Part shown: one piece after another, positions 44,763 through 53,809 of the stretch
Numbering within the stretch: position 1 is the first letter of the stretch
Layout: each line of letters starts with the position of its first letter
DNA from: Pseudomonas bijieensis
GTDB taxonomy: Bacteria; Pseudomonadota; Gammaproteobacteria; Pseudomonadales; Pseudomonadaceae
Direction of reading: 5' to 3'
DNA: 64,000 nucleotides
Assembly (NCBI RefSeq): GCF_013347965.1
Contig: NZ_CP048810.1
Location: 4,091,501-4,155,500, forward strand
Translations under genes and position numbers: made by a program
The notes under the pieces: model-generated
Database searches by the model: none
What the model was told of the DNA's origin: nothing
What the model saw: only the letters and a program-made list of their open reading frames with translations

Positions 44763-45326
44763 TTGAACGACTCTGAACATCTGAAAGAACTGTGCGCACG
44801 TTTCAACTCTGGAGAACATCTGAGCTTTACGTTTTTCTGGGGGCACCAGCGCAGCAAAACTGTCGTCACGGCGTCGTGCTTCAGCCAATGGTTCGAGGCT
44901 GGCTTCATTGTCGAGGGGCAACATTACCCGACGGCCGAACACTTCATGATGGCCGAGAAAGCGGCCTTGTTCGACGATCAGGAAATTCGTGCGCAGGTGC
45001 TCCAAGCCCCTACTCCTAATGCCGCCAAAGCACTTGGCCGCAACGTGCGCGGATTCAATGATAAGGTTTGGCTGCAACACCGATACGACATTGTCGTTCG
45101 AGCGAACCAGGCCAAGTTCTCTCAGAATCCACAGTTGAACGAATATCTTCTACAAACCGGTTCGCGCGTTATTGTCGAAGCCAGCCCGGTTGATAACATC
45201 TGGGGTATAGGGCTCGCACAGGACAACGCAGATGCGAACAATCCGAATCTGTGGAAAGGCTTGAATCTGCTGGGATTTGCATTGATGCAGGTGCGGGACG
45301 GGACTAGTACGCCAGCCCCAAGGTAG
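44763..45326 (+). CDS. NADAR-family protein (YbiA-like)
   Basis: 187 residues from TTG 44763, with AGGAA 9 bases upstream; no ATG fits better. NADAR motifs: LSFTFFWGH, ASCFSQWF, HYPTAEHFMMAEKAALFDD, ALGRNVRGFNDKVWLQHRYD and ASPVDNIWGIGLAQDN. YbiA-type members are N-glycosidases acting on riboflavin-pathway intermediates; others remove ADP-ribose from nucleic acid bases or occur near defence genes. Here it stands in an accessory region right after a phage-like regulatory element, so either role is possible. Palindrome E3 follows. Confidence 0.87.
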   Translation: MNDSEHLKELCARFNSGEHLSFTFFWGHQRSKTVVTASCFSQWFEAGFIVEGQHYPTAEHFMMAEKAALFDDQEIRAQVLQAPTPNAAKALGRNVRGFNDKVWLQHRYDIVVRANQAKFSQNPQLNEYLLQTGSRVIVEASPVDNIWGIGLAQDNADANNPNLWKGLNLLGFALMQVRDGTSTPAPR

Positions 45327-45385
45327 TGCCCTGACCTTACTCACGAAAAACGCAAAAAACCTTGGCGAACACAGAGAGCGCACAG

Positions 45386-45428
45386 AGGGGACAGATTTAT
45401 TTTCCAGCAAATAAATCTGCCCCCTTTT
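45386..45428. repeat. Palindromic spacer element E3
   Basis: AGGGGACAGATTTATTTT and AAATAAATCTGCCCCCTTTT, almost identical to E2; located between the NADAR and DUF1963 genes. Confidence 0.78.
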
Positions 45429-45467
45429 CAGTATTAATCCTGTAGTAAAAAGGAGGTTTACATCGCC

Positions 45468-46163
45468 ATGGATATCCGGGAAATCAAGCAACGCCTGGCC
45501 CGCCCCGCCGTGAAGCTCATTGCCGGCGGCTTTCGTCCTGCCGGCACCGATGAAGAAAGCTGGCTGGGCAATGTATTCCTGTTCCGACCGGATGAAGAGG
45601 TGCCCACTAATCAGGCGGGGCAACAGTTGCTCCCCTATGCGCAGTTTTACCTGCCCGCCCTGCCTATCAATAGCCCTCTGCTAGCAGGGGTTCGTGTGCT
45701 GACGGTGTTCATTTCAAACCCGTTCCCCGAGCACTTTGAGCCGATGGGGGATAATTGGGTTATCCGCGAGTACGGGCCGGATGATGTGTTGGTGCGCAAG
45801 TCTCTGTCGGTGGCAGGTACGTTCCTCAAACCCTTCCCACTGACAGCGCAAGCGGTGCCGGAGGACTTTCCATTGTGGGATGGCGGTGGTGTCCCGGAGG
45901 ACCTTGAGCAAGCAATCCTCACGCTGGAACGCGCGGGCAAGATCCAAAGCTATTACGACTTGGTCACCCACACCTACGAACACAAGATCGGTGGTTACCC
46001 TTCGTTCTGCCAGTCGGGTGTTGATCCGGGTGAAGGCTTCGAGTTTGTGTTCCAGATTTCATCGGACTCGAAGATCAATCTGAACGTGGTCGACAGTGGG
46101 AGCCTGATGTTCTGGAAGCACAATGAAACTGGGGAGTGGGCGCTTTATTACGACTTTTACTAG
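45468..46163 (+). CDS. DUF1963 (YwqG-like) family protein
   Basis: 231 residues, AAAAAGGAGG upstream of ATG 45468. The order RPAVKLIAGGFRP, SWLGNVFLFRPDEEVP, LLPYAQFYLPALP (the 'PLLFLAQ' region of DUF1963), HKIGGYPSFCQSGVDPG and the C-terminal DSGSLMFWKHNETGEWALYY matches the YwqG fold. GGYP followed by a reporter of a Gln/Cys pocket is typical. Function unknown; DUF1963 proteins sometimes serve as immunity or accessory proteins of polymorphic toxins, though no toxin is adjacent here. E4 begins at its stop codon. Confidence 0.78.
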   Translation: MDIREIKQRLARPAVKLIAGGFRPAGTDEESWLGNVFLFRPDEEVPTNQAGQQLLPYAQFYLPALPINSPLLAGVRVLTVFISNPFPEHFEPMGDNWVIREYGPDDVLVRKSLSVAGTFLKPFPLTAQAVPEDFPLWDGGGVPEDLEQAILTLERAGKIQSYYDLVTHTYEHKIGGYPSFCQSGVDPGEGFEFVFQISSDSKINLNVVDSGSLMFWKHNETGEWALYYDFY

Positions 46164-46167
46164 GAGT

Positions 46168-46206
46168 CGGGGAACAGGTTTATTTTCAGGAGATAAATCC
46201 CTTTTT
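46168..46206. repeat. Palindromic spacer element E4 (degenerate)
   Basis: CGGGGAACAGGTTTATTTTC and AGATAAATCCCTTTTTT, a diverged relative of E2/E3, 5 bp after the DUF1963 stop. Confidence 0.6.
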
Positions 46207-46234
46207 TGTCATCGCTGATCCTCAAAGGAAATAC

Positions 46235-46717
46235 ATGACAACCAAACTGCATACCGGGGCGCACGCGGGCTACCGCACTCTCGACTGGCACGATGGATAC
46301 GACGTTAACCTGGGTGACCTCATACACCAGCTTCCTCAGCTCGTACATGGGCGTTATGTGGCGATTGCTGCGTCGGATAGCGGGCCCTATAGCCTTAGCG
46401 CCGTTGAAATCGCTAGCGGGTGGCAACGTGTAGGTGACTTGGCGATCAGTCCTATCATTACGGATATCGATCAGTTGCCCACGCCGGGCTTTGATGAATG
46501 GTACGTTTTTGAGCGCTTGCCTGATCGGGCGAGGCTCTCCAAACTCAGCAACGCTATCGCACTTAAACCGTTCGGAGAGAGCGATAAGGTCGACGCGTTC
46601 TGGGCACAAATTGAAGATTTACAACCCGTGCATGCTCTGCTTGGCGCCTGTCGCCTCTTACTGATAACTCAAGACGCAGCAATATATGAGAGCGTGCTTA
46701 CGTTCTATTCAACCTAA
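46235..46717 (+). CDS. Hypothetical protein, unrecognised family
   Basis: 160 residues from ATG 46235 with AAAGGA 7 bases upstream; the frame extends further but passes through palindrome E4. Mixed alpha/beta composition, no signal peptide or transmembrane helix. Visible features: HAGYRTLDWHDGYDVNLGDL, LVHGRYVAIAASDSG and a central GFDEWYVFERLPDRARL. The small size, acidity and isolated position in a series of single accessory genes are those of immunity-like or scaffold proteins, but nothing assigns a function. Confidence 0.65.
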   Translation: MTTKLHTGAHAGYRTLDWHDGYDVNLGDLIHQLPQLVHGRYVAIAASDSGPYSLSAVEIASGWQRVGDLAISPIITDIDQLPTPGFDEWYVFERLPDRARLSKLSNAIALKPFGESDKVDAFWAQIEDLQPVHALLGACRLLLITQDAAIYESVLTFYST

Positions 46718-46743
46718 GGGTTGAGGTGTTGTCTTGGGGAAAC

Positions 46744-46805
46744 GGGAACAGACCACGAATATGAAACAGTCCGATTACAGGTGAGCCCAAATCGTGGTCT
46801 GTCCC
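46744..46805. repeat. Palindromic element with ACAGACCACGA arms
   Basis: GGGAACAGACCACGA (46744-46758) and TCGTGGTCTGTCCC (46792-46805) around a ~33-base loop, 27 bp after a stop codon. The arms differ from E1-E4 but share the GGGACAG/CTGTCCC ends. The rest of the gap to 47067 holds no gene I can support. Confidence 0.7.
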
Positions 46806-47067
46806 CCGGTTTCTTCTTTCTCGTACACCTTAAAAGCGCAGTGGATAGGCGACCCCAGCGCCACAAGGCCAGTGGAGTTGTCACGTATGATTTGCATCCA
46901 AGAGTTTGAACCGTTCGTCGCCACTGTTATCTCTGACAGGAGACAGCGGCTTTCCTTTAATCTTGAATGAGGGTGCACAGCAGGAAAAACCCTGTATTAA
47001 ATGTTTCCGTTCAGGGATAGATAGCTTGTGCTTAAAAGATCACACCCAACCCAGTGAGGAATTTAAA

Positions 47068-47256
47068 ATGAGAGTTATTCTGAACGTCGCAGGTCAAGGC
47101 TCAGTTGACAGTTCCGCCTTCATCAGCTGGATGCTACCAAGCCCTGGAGATAAGGTCTGGGGATATTGGGGAAATGCAACATATACAGTCAAACAAAGAA
47201 CATATAATTTCACTAAAGAGGGCACAGGCTCTCACATCTCTATTGAACTTGAATAG
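47068..47256 (+). CDS. Small protein, first of two tandem paralogues
   Basis: 62 residues from ATG 47068 with GAGGA 8 bases upstream; upstream codons in frame are not supported. The pattern PSPGDKVWGYWGNATYTVK then GTGSHISIELE recurs in the next gene. Predicted all-beta, no signal peptide. AT-rich composition sets it apart from core genes. Family unknown to me. Confidence 0.6.
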   Translation: MRVILNVAGQGSVDSSAFISWMLPSPGDKVWGYWGNATYTVKQRTYNFTKEGTGSHISIELE

Positions 47257-47424
47257 GATTAGCTACTATCGGTTGAGCTCAGGAGCGCTACAATATGGAG
47301 AGCCATGAGAACTGGATGCATCAGGCGTATAACATAGAGAAGACTCCTGTTCACAGTCACTTCCTTCAAGGATTGGAAGGGTTGTACTAAGGATAATCAC
47401 AACCAGATTCATGAGGAGCTAAAA

Positions 47425-47631
47425 ATGGCTAATAAAATCACGTTGTCTTATATAGAGCCAAATGGTAATAAATATTATGACACCGCTGCTATCCTCGAAA
47501 TGATTCCATATCCTGGTGATAACGTTACGGGATTTTGGGAACAAAATTCTTACCGCGTAAAAGATCGAAAACAAGTATTTGATTCGTCAGGTACAGGTTC
47601 CCATATTGAAATTCACCTAGAATATACATAA
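47425..47631 (+). CDS. Small protein, second of two tandem paralogues
   Basis: 68 residues, ATG 47425 preceded by GAGGAG at 8 bases. PYPGDNVTGFWEQNSYRVK followed by SSGTGSHIEIHLEY aligns with the product of 47068-47256 (shared: PGD-V-G-[YF]-W-x4-Y-x-VK-x-R ... GTGSHI-x-I-x-LE). The 168-bp gap between them has no clear terminator, so both may be on one transcript. Function unknown. Confidence 0.65.
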   Translation: MANKITLSYIEPNGNKYYDTAAILEMIPYPGDNVTGFWEQNSYRVKDRKQVFDSSGTGSHIEIHLEYT

Positions 47632-47765
47632 CCGCCTATTGATCGAGAGCAGACGCTCTACCATGTTGCCAACTATCCCGAAACCCAAACTTCATTGCTT
47701 GCAGTCTTTGTTTCGGCTAAAAGCGGCCAGAGGATTGGCCGCTTTTCTATGAGTGCTTCGCACTC

Positions 47766-47790
47766 AAGCGGGAGCAAGCTCCCTCGCCAC
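47766..47790. repeat. Lone class I REP half element
   Basis: AGCGGGAGCAAGCTCCCTCG followed by CCAC without an opposing partner, at the boundary between the accessory region and the conserved TPR-trkA block. Confidence 0.7.
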
Positions 47791-47803
47791 GAGGGGGTGG
47801 GTG

Positions 47804-48115
47804 TCAGGGGTGGCGATCCAGTTTTTTGAGGAACACCGTCATTTCCTTTTCGGCCTGTTTGTCGCCATGGGCGCGGGCGGCTTCAAGGCCTTGTTCCCAG
47901 GCTTGGCGGGCGGCTGGTAGGTCGCCTTGGCCTTGATGGGCTTTGCCCAATAGTTTCCATGCAGCCGAATACTTGGGATCGAGTTCGACGCAGCGTTGGA
48001 AATGTTCGGCTGCCCGGGCGAATTCGCCGAGGTCCAGGTAACCCTTGCCCAGGCCGAAGCGCAGCAGTGAGTTATCCACACCCTTGGCGAGCATTTTTTC
48101 CAGGGAGTCGAGCAT
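47804..48115 (-). CDS. Tetratricopeptide-repeat protein
   Basis: 103 residues from ATG 48115, AGAGGA 8 bases upstream. Two to three TPR units are readable: LLRFGLGKGYLDLGEFARAA, FQRCVELDPKYSAAWKLLGK, and AHQGQGDLPAARQAWEQGLE. TPRs mediate protein-protein contacts; no enzymatic domain is present. The gene lies next to trkA as in other pseudomonads (PA0015-like by my recollection), separated by an outward-facing REP pair. Partner unknown. Confidence 0.85.
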   Translation of the reverse strand: MLDSLEKMLAKGVDNSLLRFGLGKGYLDLGEFARAAEHFQRCVELDPKYSAAWKLLGKAHQGQGDLPAARQAWEQGLEAARAHGDKQAEKEMTVFLKKLDRHP

Positions 48116-48169
48116 GGGGAAGGTCCTCTGGGGTTGTGTCAGTGATTGGTCTGTCGAGTGTTAGATAGC

Positions 48170-48260
48170 TATCGCGAGCAGGCTCGCTCCCACAGAGGAT
48201 CGCCATTGCTCACAAATACTGTGAACACCTCCCCCTTGTGGGAGCGAGCCTGCTCGCGAT
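48170..48260. repeat. REP doublet, class II, reversed orientation
   Basis: ATCGCGAGCAGGCTCGCTCC CAC comes first and GTGGGAGCGAGCCTGCTCGC second, the opposite order of all other complete doublets in this window. Confidence 0.9.
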
Positions 48261-48290
48261 GAGGCCCTTCCTGTCACTGCATACTTTGGA

Positions 48291-49664
48291 TCAGAAGAAA
48301 CTCAACCCCACATGGAACAGCTTCTCGACGTCGCGAATGTGCTTCTTGTCCACCAGGAACAGGATCACATGGTCGCCGGTCTGGATGGTGGTGTCATCGT
48401 GGGCGATCAGTACTTCTTCGTCGCGGATGATTGCGCCGATGGTGGTGCCGGGTGGCAGGCCGATGTCGCGGATGGCCTTGCCGATGACTTTGCTGGACTT
48501 GGCGTCGCCATGGGCAATCGCCTCGATGGCTTCGGCCGCGCCGCGGCGCAGGGAGTGCACGCTGACGATGTCGCCACGGCGTACGTGGGCGAGCAAGGTG
48601 CCGATGGTTGCCAGTTGCGGGCTGATGGCGATGTCGATGTCACCGCCCTGGATCAGGTCGACGTAGGCTGGGTTGTTGATGATGGTCATGACCTTCTTCG
48701 CCCCCAGGCGCTTGGCCAGCAGCGACGACATGATGTTGGCTTCGTCGTCGTTGGTCAGGGCCAGGAAGATGTCGGCGTCGGCGATGTTTTCTTCCAGCAG
48801 CAGGTCGCGGTCCGAGGCACTGCCTTGCAATACCACGGTGCTGTCGAGGGTGTCCGAGAGGTAGCGGCAGCGGGCCGGATTCATCTCGATGATCTTGACC
48901 TGATAGCGGCTTTCGATGGCTTCGGCCAGGCGTTCGCCGATCTGCCCGCCGCCGGCGATGACGATGCGTTTGTAGTTCTCGTCCAGGCGACGCATTTCGC
49001 TCATGACCGCGCGAATGTTCGCCTTGGCGGCGATGAAGAACACTTCGTCGTCGGCTTCGATCACCGTGTCGCCCTGGGGCAGGATCGGTCGGTCACGACG
49101 GAAGATCGCCGCGACCCGGGTCTCGACATTCGGCATGTGCTCGCGCAACTGGCGCAGCTGCTGACCCACCAGCGGCCCGCCGTAGTAGGCCTTGACCGCC
49201 ACCAGTTGCGCCTTGCCTTCGGCGAAGTCGATCACCTGCAAGGCGCCCGGGTGTTGGATCAGGCGCTTGATGTAGTTGGTCACCACCTGCTCGGGGCTGA
49301 TCAGCACGTCTACCGGGATCGCTTCGTTGTCGAAGAGGTCGGCGCGGGTCAGGTAGGCCGCTTCGCGCACCCGGGCGATTTTGGTCGGGGTGTGGAACAA
49401 CGTATGGGCCACCTGACAGGCGACCATGTTGGTTTCGTCGCTGTTGGTCACCGCCACGAGCATGTCGGCATCGTCGGCGCCGGCCTGGCGCAGCACCGTA
49501 GGCAAAGAGCCGCGACCTTGTACGGTACGGATGTCGAGGCGGTCACCGAGGTCGCGCAGGCGTTCGCCGTCGGTGTCGACCACGGTGATGTCGTTGGCCT
49601 CGCTGGCCAAGTGTTCCGCCAGCGAACCACCGACCTGCCCTGCGCCGAGGATGATGATTTTCAT
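48291..49664 (-). CDS. trkA: Trk potassium uptake regulatory protein
   Basis: 457 residues, GGGAGTGAG before ATG 49664. Two tandem RCK units: the first opens with [20 protein letters not shown], the second with [20 protein letters not shown], each followed by a TrkA-C domain ([40 protein letters not shown]). The NAD(H)-binding peripheral protein controls the TrkH/TrkG potassium channels. It follows rsmB by 25 bp on the same strand, part of the conserved fmt-rsmB-trkA order. Confidence 0.95.
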   Translation of the reverse strand: MKIIILGAGQVGGSLAEHLASEANDITVVDTDGERLRDLGDRLDIRTVQGRGSLPTVLRQAGADDADMLVAVTNSDETNMVACQVAHTLFHTPTKIARVREAAYLTRADLFDNEAIPVDVLISPEQVVTNYIKRLIQHPGALQVIDFAEGKAQLVAVKAYYGGPLVGQQLRQLREHMPNVETRVAAIFRRDRPILPQGDTVIEADDEVFFIAAKANIRAVMSEMRRLDENYKRIVIAGGGQIGERLAEAIESRYQVKIIEMNPARCRYLSDTLDSTVVLQGSASDRDLLLEENIADADIFLALTNDDEANIMSSLLAKRLGAKKVMTIINNPAYVDLIQGGDIDIAISPQLATIGTLLAHVRRGDIVSVHSLRRGAAEAIEAIAHGDAKSSKVIGKAIRDIGLPPGTTIGAIIRDEEVLIAHDDTTIQTGDHVILFLVDKKHIRDVEKLFHVGLSFF

Positions 49665-49689
49665 CCACTCACTCCCTATCGAATCGGTT

Positions 49690-51000
49690 TTAACCGCGTG
49701 CGGCGGCGATCTTGATCAGCTTGGCGTAGTAGAACCCGTCATGCCCACCTTCCTGGGCCAGCAACTGGCGGCCATGGGGCTGCTTGAGGCCGGCCTGGCT
49801 GGCGATGTCCAGCTCCCGGGCGCCCGGGGTGCGGGCGAGGAAGGCGTCGATCACTTCGGTGTTCTCGGTCGGCAAGGTCGAACAGGTGGCGTAGAGCAGC
49901 ATGCCGCCCACTTCCAGGGTCAACCACAGGGCGTCGAGCAGTTCGCCCTGCAACACGGCCAGTGCGGCGATGTCGTCCGGCTGGCGGGTCAGCTTGATGT
50001 CCGGATGGCGGCGGATCACACCGGTGGCCGAGCATGGCGCGTCGAGGAGGATGCGTTGGAACGGCTTGCCGTCCCACCAGGTCGCGGTGTCGCGGCCATC
50101 GGCGGCGATCAGTTCAGCCTCCAGGCCCAGGCGTTCGAGGTTTTCCTTCACCCGCACCAGGCGCTTGGCTTCCAGGTCCACCGCTACCACGCCGGCCAGC
50201 TTTGGCTCGACCTCGAGGATGTGACAAGTCTTGCCCCCCGGTGCGCAGCAGGCGTCCAGCACCCGTTGGCCGGGCGCCAGTTCCAGCAGGTCGGCGGCCA
50301 GTTGGGCGGCTTCGTCCTGGACGCTGATCCAGCCCTCGGCGAAACCCGGTAGTGCACGCACATCGCCGGGGGTTTCCAGCACGATACCGTCGCGGCTGTA
50401 CTGGCATGGGATAGCCGGGATGCCCGCCTCGCCCAGTAATGCCAAATAGGCGTCGCGACTATGGTGGCGACGGTTGACCCGCAGGATCATCGGCGGATGG
50501 GCATTGTTGGCCGCGCAAATGGCTTCCCATTGTTCGGGCCAGAACGCCTTCAGGGATTTCTGCAACCAGCGCGGGTGGGCGGTGCGCACCACCGGATCGT
50601 GTTCCAGTTCGGCCAGCAGGGTTTCGCTTTCTCGCTGGGCGCGGCGCAACACAGCATTGAGCAGGGCCTTGGCCCAGGGCTTTTTCAGCTTGTCGGCGCA
50701 GCCCACGGTTTCGCCGATGGCGGCGTGGGCCGGAACGCGGGTGTAGAGCAGTTGATAGAGCCCCACCAGCAGCAGCGCCTCGACGTCGGCATCGGCGGCC
50801 TTGAAGGGCTTCTGCAACAGCTTGGCCGCCAGGGCCGACAGCCGAGGCTGCCAACGGGCGGTGCCGAACGCCAGGTCCTGGGTGAAGCCGCGATCACGGT
50901 CTTCGACCTTGTCCAGTTGGGTCGGCAGGGAACTGTTCAGCGAGGCTTTCCCGCTGAGTACTGCGGCGAGTGCCTTGGCGGCGGCCAGACGCGGGTTCAT
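49690..51000 (-). CDS. rsmB: 16S rRNA (cytosine-967-C5)-methyltransferase
   Basis: 436 residues. An N-terminal NusB-like helical domain ([20 protein letters not shown]) precedes the SAM-binding Rossmann domain: [28 protein letters not shown], the catalytic [19 protein letters not shown] and the second cysteine in [16 protein letters not shown]. It methylates C967 of 16S rRNA. ATG 51000 overlaps the fmt stop by 4 bp. Confidence 0.95.
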   Translation of the reverse strand: MNPRLAAAKALAAVLSGKASLNSSLPTQLDKVEDRDRGFTQDLAFGTARWQPRLSALAAKLLQKPFKAADADVEALLLVGLYQLLYTRVPAHAAIGETVGCADKLKKPWAKALLNAVLRRAQRESETLLAELEHDPVVRTAHPRWLQKSLKAFWPEQWEAICAANNAHPPMILRVNRRHHSRDAYLALLGEAGIPAIPCQYSRDGIVLETPGDVRALPGFAEGWISVQDEAAQLAADLLELAPGQRVLDACCAPGGKTCHILEVEPKLAGVVAVDLEAKRLVRVKENLERLGLEAELIAADGRDTATWWDGKPFQRILLDAPCSATGVIRRHPDIKLTRQPDDIAALAVLQGELLDALWLTLEVGGMLLYATCSTLPTENTEVIDAFLARTPGARELDIASQAGLKQPHGRQLLAQEGGHDGFYYAKLIKIAAARG

Positions 51001-51956
51001 GAGGCGTCCGTCGCTTGGCCGAGATGGGTGCCGACGGCAAATTTCTCACGGCGGCTGTTGAACAAATCGCTGAAGCTCAGCGCCTTGCCGCCGGGCAGTT
51101 GCAGGCGTGTCAGGCACAACGCCTGCTCACCGCAGGCCACCACCAGACCGTCCTTGCTGGCACTGAGGATTTCACCCGGTGTGCCCTTGCCTTCGGTGCG
51201 GCTGGCGGCCAGCACTTTCAGGGCTTCGCCGTTCAAGGTGCTGTGGCAGATCGGCCAGGGGTTGAAGGCCCTTACCAGGCGCTCCAGCTCGATGGCCGGG
51301 CGGCTCCAGTCGATGCGGGCCTCGTCCTTGTTCAGTTTGTGCGCGTAGGTGGCGAGGCTGTCATCCTGCACTTCGCCTTCCAGCGTGCCGGCGGCCAGGC
51401 CGGCAATGGCCTGGACCACGGCCGGCGGGCCGATCAATGCGAGGCGATCATGCAGACTGCCGCCGGTGTCTTCGGCGCTGATGGGGGTGCTGACCTTGAG
51501 CAGCATCGGCCCGGTGTCCAGGCCGGCTTCCATGCGCATCACCGTGACGCCGCTCATCGCGTCGCCGGCTTCCACGGCGCGCTGGATCGGCGCCGCACCG
51601 CGCCAGCGTGGCAGCAGCGAGGCGTGGCTGTTGATGCAACCCAGGCGCGGGATGTCCAGCACCACTTGCGGCAGGATCAGGCCGTAGGCGACCACCACCA
51701 TCAAATCCGGCTTCAGCGCCGCCAGTTCGGCCTGGGCTTGGGCATCACGCAGGGTCGGCGGCTGCAACACCAGGAGACCATTCTCCAGGGCCAGCTGCTT
51801 GACCGGGCTGGGCATCAGTTTTTGCCCGCGACCGGCCGGGCGATCCGGCTGGGTGTAGACCGCGACGATTTCGTGGGGGCTGGCCAGCAGGGCCTTGAGG
51901 TGTTCGGCGGCAAATTCGGGAGTGCCGGCAAAGACGATGCGCAGTGGCTCAGTCAT
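50997..51956 (-). CDS. fmt: Methionyl-tRNA formyltransferase
   Basis: 319 residues. [20 protein letters not shown] at the N-terminus, [20 protein letters not shown] (formyl-tetrahydrofolate site) and [17 protein letters not shown] are diagnostic. It formylates Met-tRNAi for translation initiation, paired functionally with the upstream deformylase def. def, fmt, rsmB and trkA lie in order on the minus strand; a terminator-like hairpin separates def from fmt. Confidence 0.96.
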   Translation of the reverse strand: MTEPLRIVFAGTPEFAAEHLKALLASPHEIVAVYTQPDRPAGRGQKLMPSPVKQLALENGLLVLQPPTLRDAQAQAELAALKPDLMVVVAYGLILPQVVLDIPRLGCINSHASLLPRWRGAAPIQRAVEAGDAMSGVTVMRMEAGLDTGPMLLKVSTPISAEDTGGSLHDRLALIGPPAVVQAIAGLAAGTLEGEVQDDSLATYAHKLNKDEARIDWSRPAIELERLVRAFNPWPICHSTLNGEALKVLAASRTEGKGTPGEILSASKDGLVVACGEQALCLTRLQLPGGKALSFSDLFNSRREKFAVGTHLGQATDAS

Positions 51957-51992
51957 GGGAAGCTCTCAGTTACAAAGCAGTCGCAAAAAGGA

Positions 51993-52016
51993 AAAGGCTT
52001 GCCGCGGCAAGCCTTT
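51993..52016 (-). terminator. Terminator-like palindrome between def and fmt
   Basis: The 24 bases from 51993 to 52016 are self-complementary (AAAGGCTTGCCG and its complement). On the minus strand they are followed by TTTTCCTTTTT, so part of the def transcripts may stop here. Confidence 0.75.
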
Positions 52017-52027
52017 GAAGGGGGGCA

Positions 52028-52534
52028 TCAAGCATTCTGGCGATGAAGTTTTTCCAGTTTTTTCTTGATCCGGTCACGCTTGAGGGTCGACAGGTAATCG
52101 ACGAACAACTTGCCGTTGAGATGGTCACACTCGTGCTGGATGCACACCGCCAGCAGGCCTTCGGCGATCAGTTCGTAAGGTTGACCGTCGCGATCCAGGG
52201 CCTTGATCTTGACCTTCTGTGGGCGGTCGACGTTTTCGTAGAAGCCCGGCACCGAGAGGCAGCCTTCCTGGTATTGGTCCATCTCGTCGGTCAGGGTTTC
52301 GAACTCGGGGTTGATGAACACCCGCGGCTCGCTGCGGTCTTCGGAGAGGTCCATCACGACGATACGCTTGTGCACGTTGACCTGGGTCGCGGCGAGGCCG
52401 ATGCCTGGCGCCTCATACATTGTTTCAAACATGTCGTCGACCAACTGACGCACTTCGTCGTCCACTACGGCCACCGGTTTGGCGATAGTGCGCAGGCGCG
52501 GGTCCGGGAATTCGAGAATGTTCAAAATGGCCAT
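52028..52534 (-). CDS. def: Peptide deformylase
   Basis: 168 residues from ATG 52534, the family's usual length; the in-frame extension upstream is not homologous. All three motifs are present: [21 protein letters not shown] (zinc Cys) and [12 protein letters not shown] (HExxH). It removes the formyl group from nascent proteins. Divergent from the LysM-protein gene, as in other pseudomonads. Confidence 0.97.
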   Translation of the reverse strand: MAILNILEFPDPRLRTIAKPVAVVDDEVRQLVDDMFETMYEAPGIGLAATQVNVHKRIVVMDLSEDRSEPRVFINPEFETLTDEMDQYQEGCLSVPGFYENVDRPQKVKIKALDRDGQPYELIAEGLLAVCIQHECDHLNGKLFVDYLSTLKRDRIKKKLEKLHRQNA

Positions 52535-52703
52535 AAGCTTGATAAATGCACGTGTGAGGTAAAGTCGGGTGGCTGGCCTGGCGTGTCTTGGGATGCAGGC
52601 TACCGTTGTAAAACGTTGCTCTTGTGAAGAATAGCGCCTCACGGAGCGAGCCACGGGGGCTCTGGCGTTTTACGCGAACGCACATAATAAAGGGATTCAC
52701 CGC

Positions 52704-53729
52704 ATGAGGAAATCACTACTCGCCCTGCTGCTCCTGGTCTCGGCCGGTATCGCGCACGGGCAAGTGCAACTTCGGGAAGGTTTTCCCCAGCAATACACAG
52801 TGGTGACGGGGGACACACTCTGGGACATTTCCGGCAAATACCTGCGCGAGCCGTGGAAATGGCCGGAGCTCTGGCAGGCCAACCCGCAGATCGAAAACCC
52901 CAACCTGATCTATCCCGGCGATACCCTGTCGCTGGTCTACGTCAACGGCCAACCGCGCCTGACCCTCAATCGCGGCGCCTCGCGCGGCACGATCAAGCTG
53001 TCGCCGCGCATTCGCAGCTCGCCGGTGGCCGATGCCATCCCGAGCATCCCGTTGCAAGCCATCAACAGTTTTTTGCTGAGCAATCGCATCGTCGACACGC
53101 CTGAGGAGTTCAACAAGGCGCCGTACATCGTCGCCGGCAACGCCGAGCGGGTCCTCAGCGGCATGGGGGATCGGGTCTTTGCCCGTGGCTCGTTCGATGC
53201 GGGCCAGTCGGCCTACGGCATCTTCCGCCAGGGCAAGGTCTACACCGATCCAGAGACCAAGGAATTCTTGGGCATCAACGCCGACGACATCGGCGGTGGC
53301 GAGGTGGTCGCCACCGAAGGCGACGTCACCACCCTGGCCCTGCAACGCACCACCCAGGAAGTACGCCTGGGTGATCGCCTGTTCAGCGGCGAAGAGCGCT
53401 CGATCAATTCGACGTTCATGCCCAGCGCGCCGAAATCTGACATCAACGGGTTGATCCTGGACGTGCCCCGGGGCGTGACCCAGATCGGCGCGCTGGACGT
53501 GGTCACCCTGAACAAAGGCCGCCGTGACGGACTGACCGAAGGCAATGTGCTGGCGGTGATGAAGACCGGGGAAACCGTACGCGACCGCATCACCGGCGAG
53601 TCGGTGAAAATCCCCGATGAGCGGGCCGGCCTGCTGATGGTGTTCCGCACTTACGACAAGCTCAGCTACGGCCTGGTGCTGTACGCCTCGCGCTCGTTGG
53701 CAGTGCTCGACAAGGTCCGTAATCCATAA
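52704..53729 (+). CDS. LysM-domain periplasmic protein
   Basis: 341 residues, AAAGGGA upstream of ATG 52704. Signal peptide (SLLALLLLVSAGIAHG), then a LysM domain at about residues 30-80 (YTVVTGDTLWDISGKYLREP, NPNLIYPGDTLSLVYV) that binds peptidoglycan. The rest (~260 residues) has repeated beta-rich segments (GDRVFARGSFDAGQSAYGIF; GVTQIGALDVVTLNKGRRDG) conserved among pseudomonads without known activity. It lies between def and dprA, matching the PA0020-like arrangement. Confidence 0.9.
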   Translation: MRKSLLALLLLVSAGIAHGQVQLREGFPQQYTVVTGDTLWDISGKYLREPWKWPELWQANPQIENPNLIYPGDTLSLVYVNGQPRLTLNRGASRGTIKLSPRIRSSPVADAIPSIPLQAINSFLLSNRIVDTPEEFNKAPYIVAGNAERVLSGMGDRVFARGSFDAGQSAYGIFRQGKVYTDPETKEFLGINADDIGGGEVVATEGDVTTLALQRTTQEVRLGDRLFSGEERSINSTFMPSAPKSDINGLILDVPRGVTQIGALDVVTLNKGRRDGLTEGNVLAVMKTGETVRDRITGESVKIPDERAGLLMVFRTYDKLSYGLVLYASRSLAVLDKVRNP

Positions 53730-53809
53730 CGGGTCTCACAAGTTACCAACAGAGTTATCCACAGCTTGTTCCCGTTTGTACGGGGCTTATAACGGTCAAG
53801 GATGATCGC

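Noticed and set aside
37161..47803. Prophage or integrative element
   Set aside because: No integrase, structural phage gene, tRNA attachment site or matching att repeats seen; only the immunity-RNA-like leaders are phage-like.
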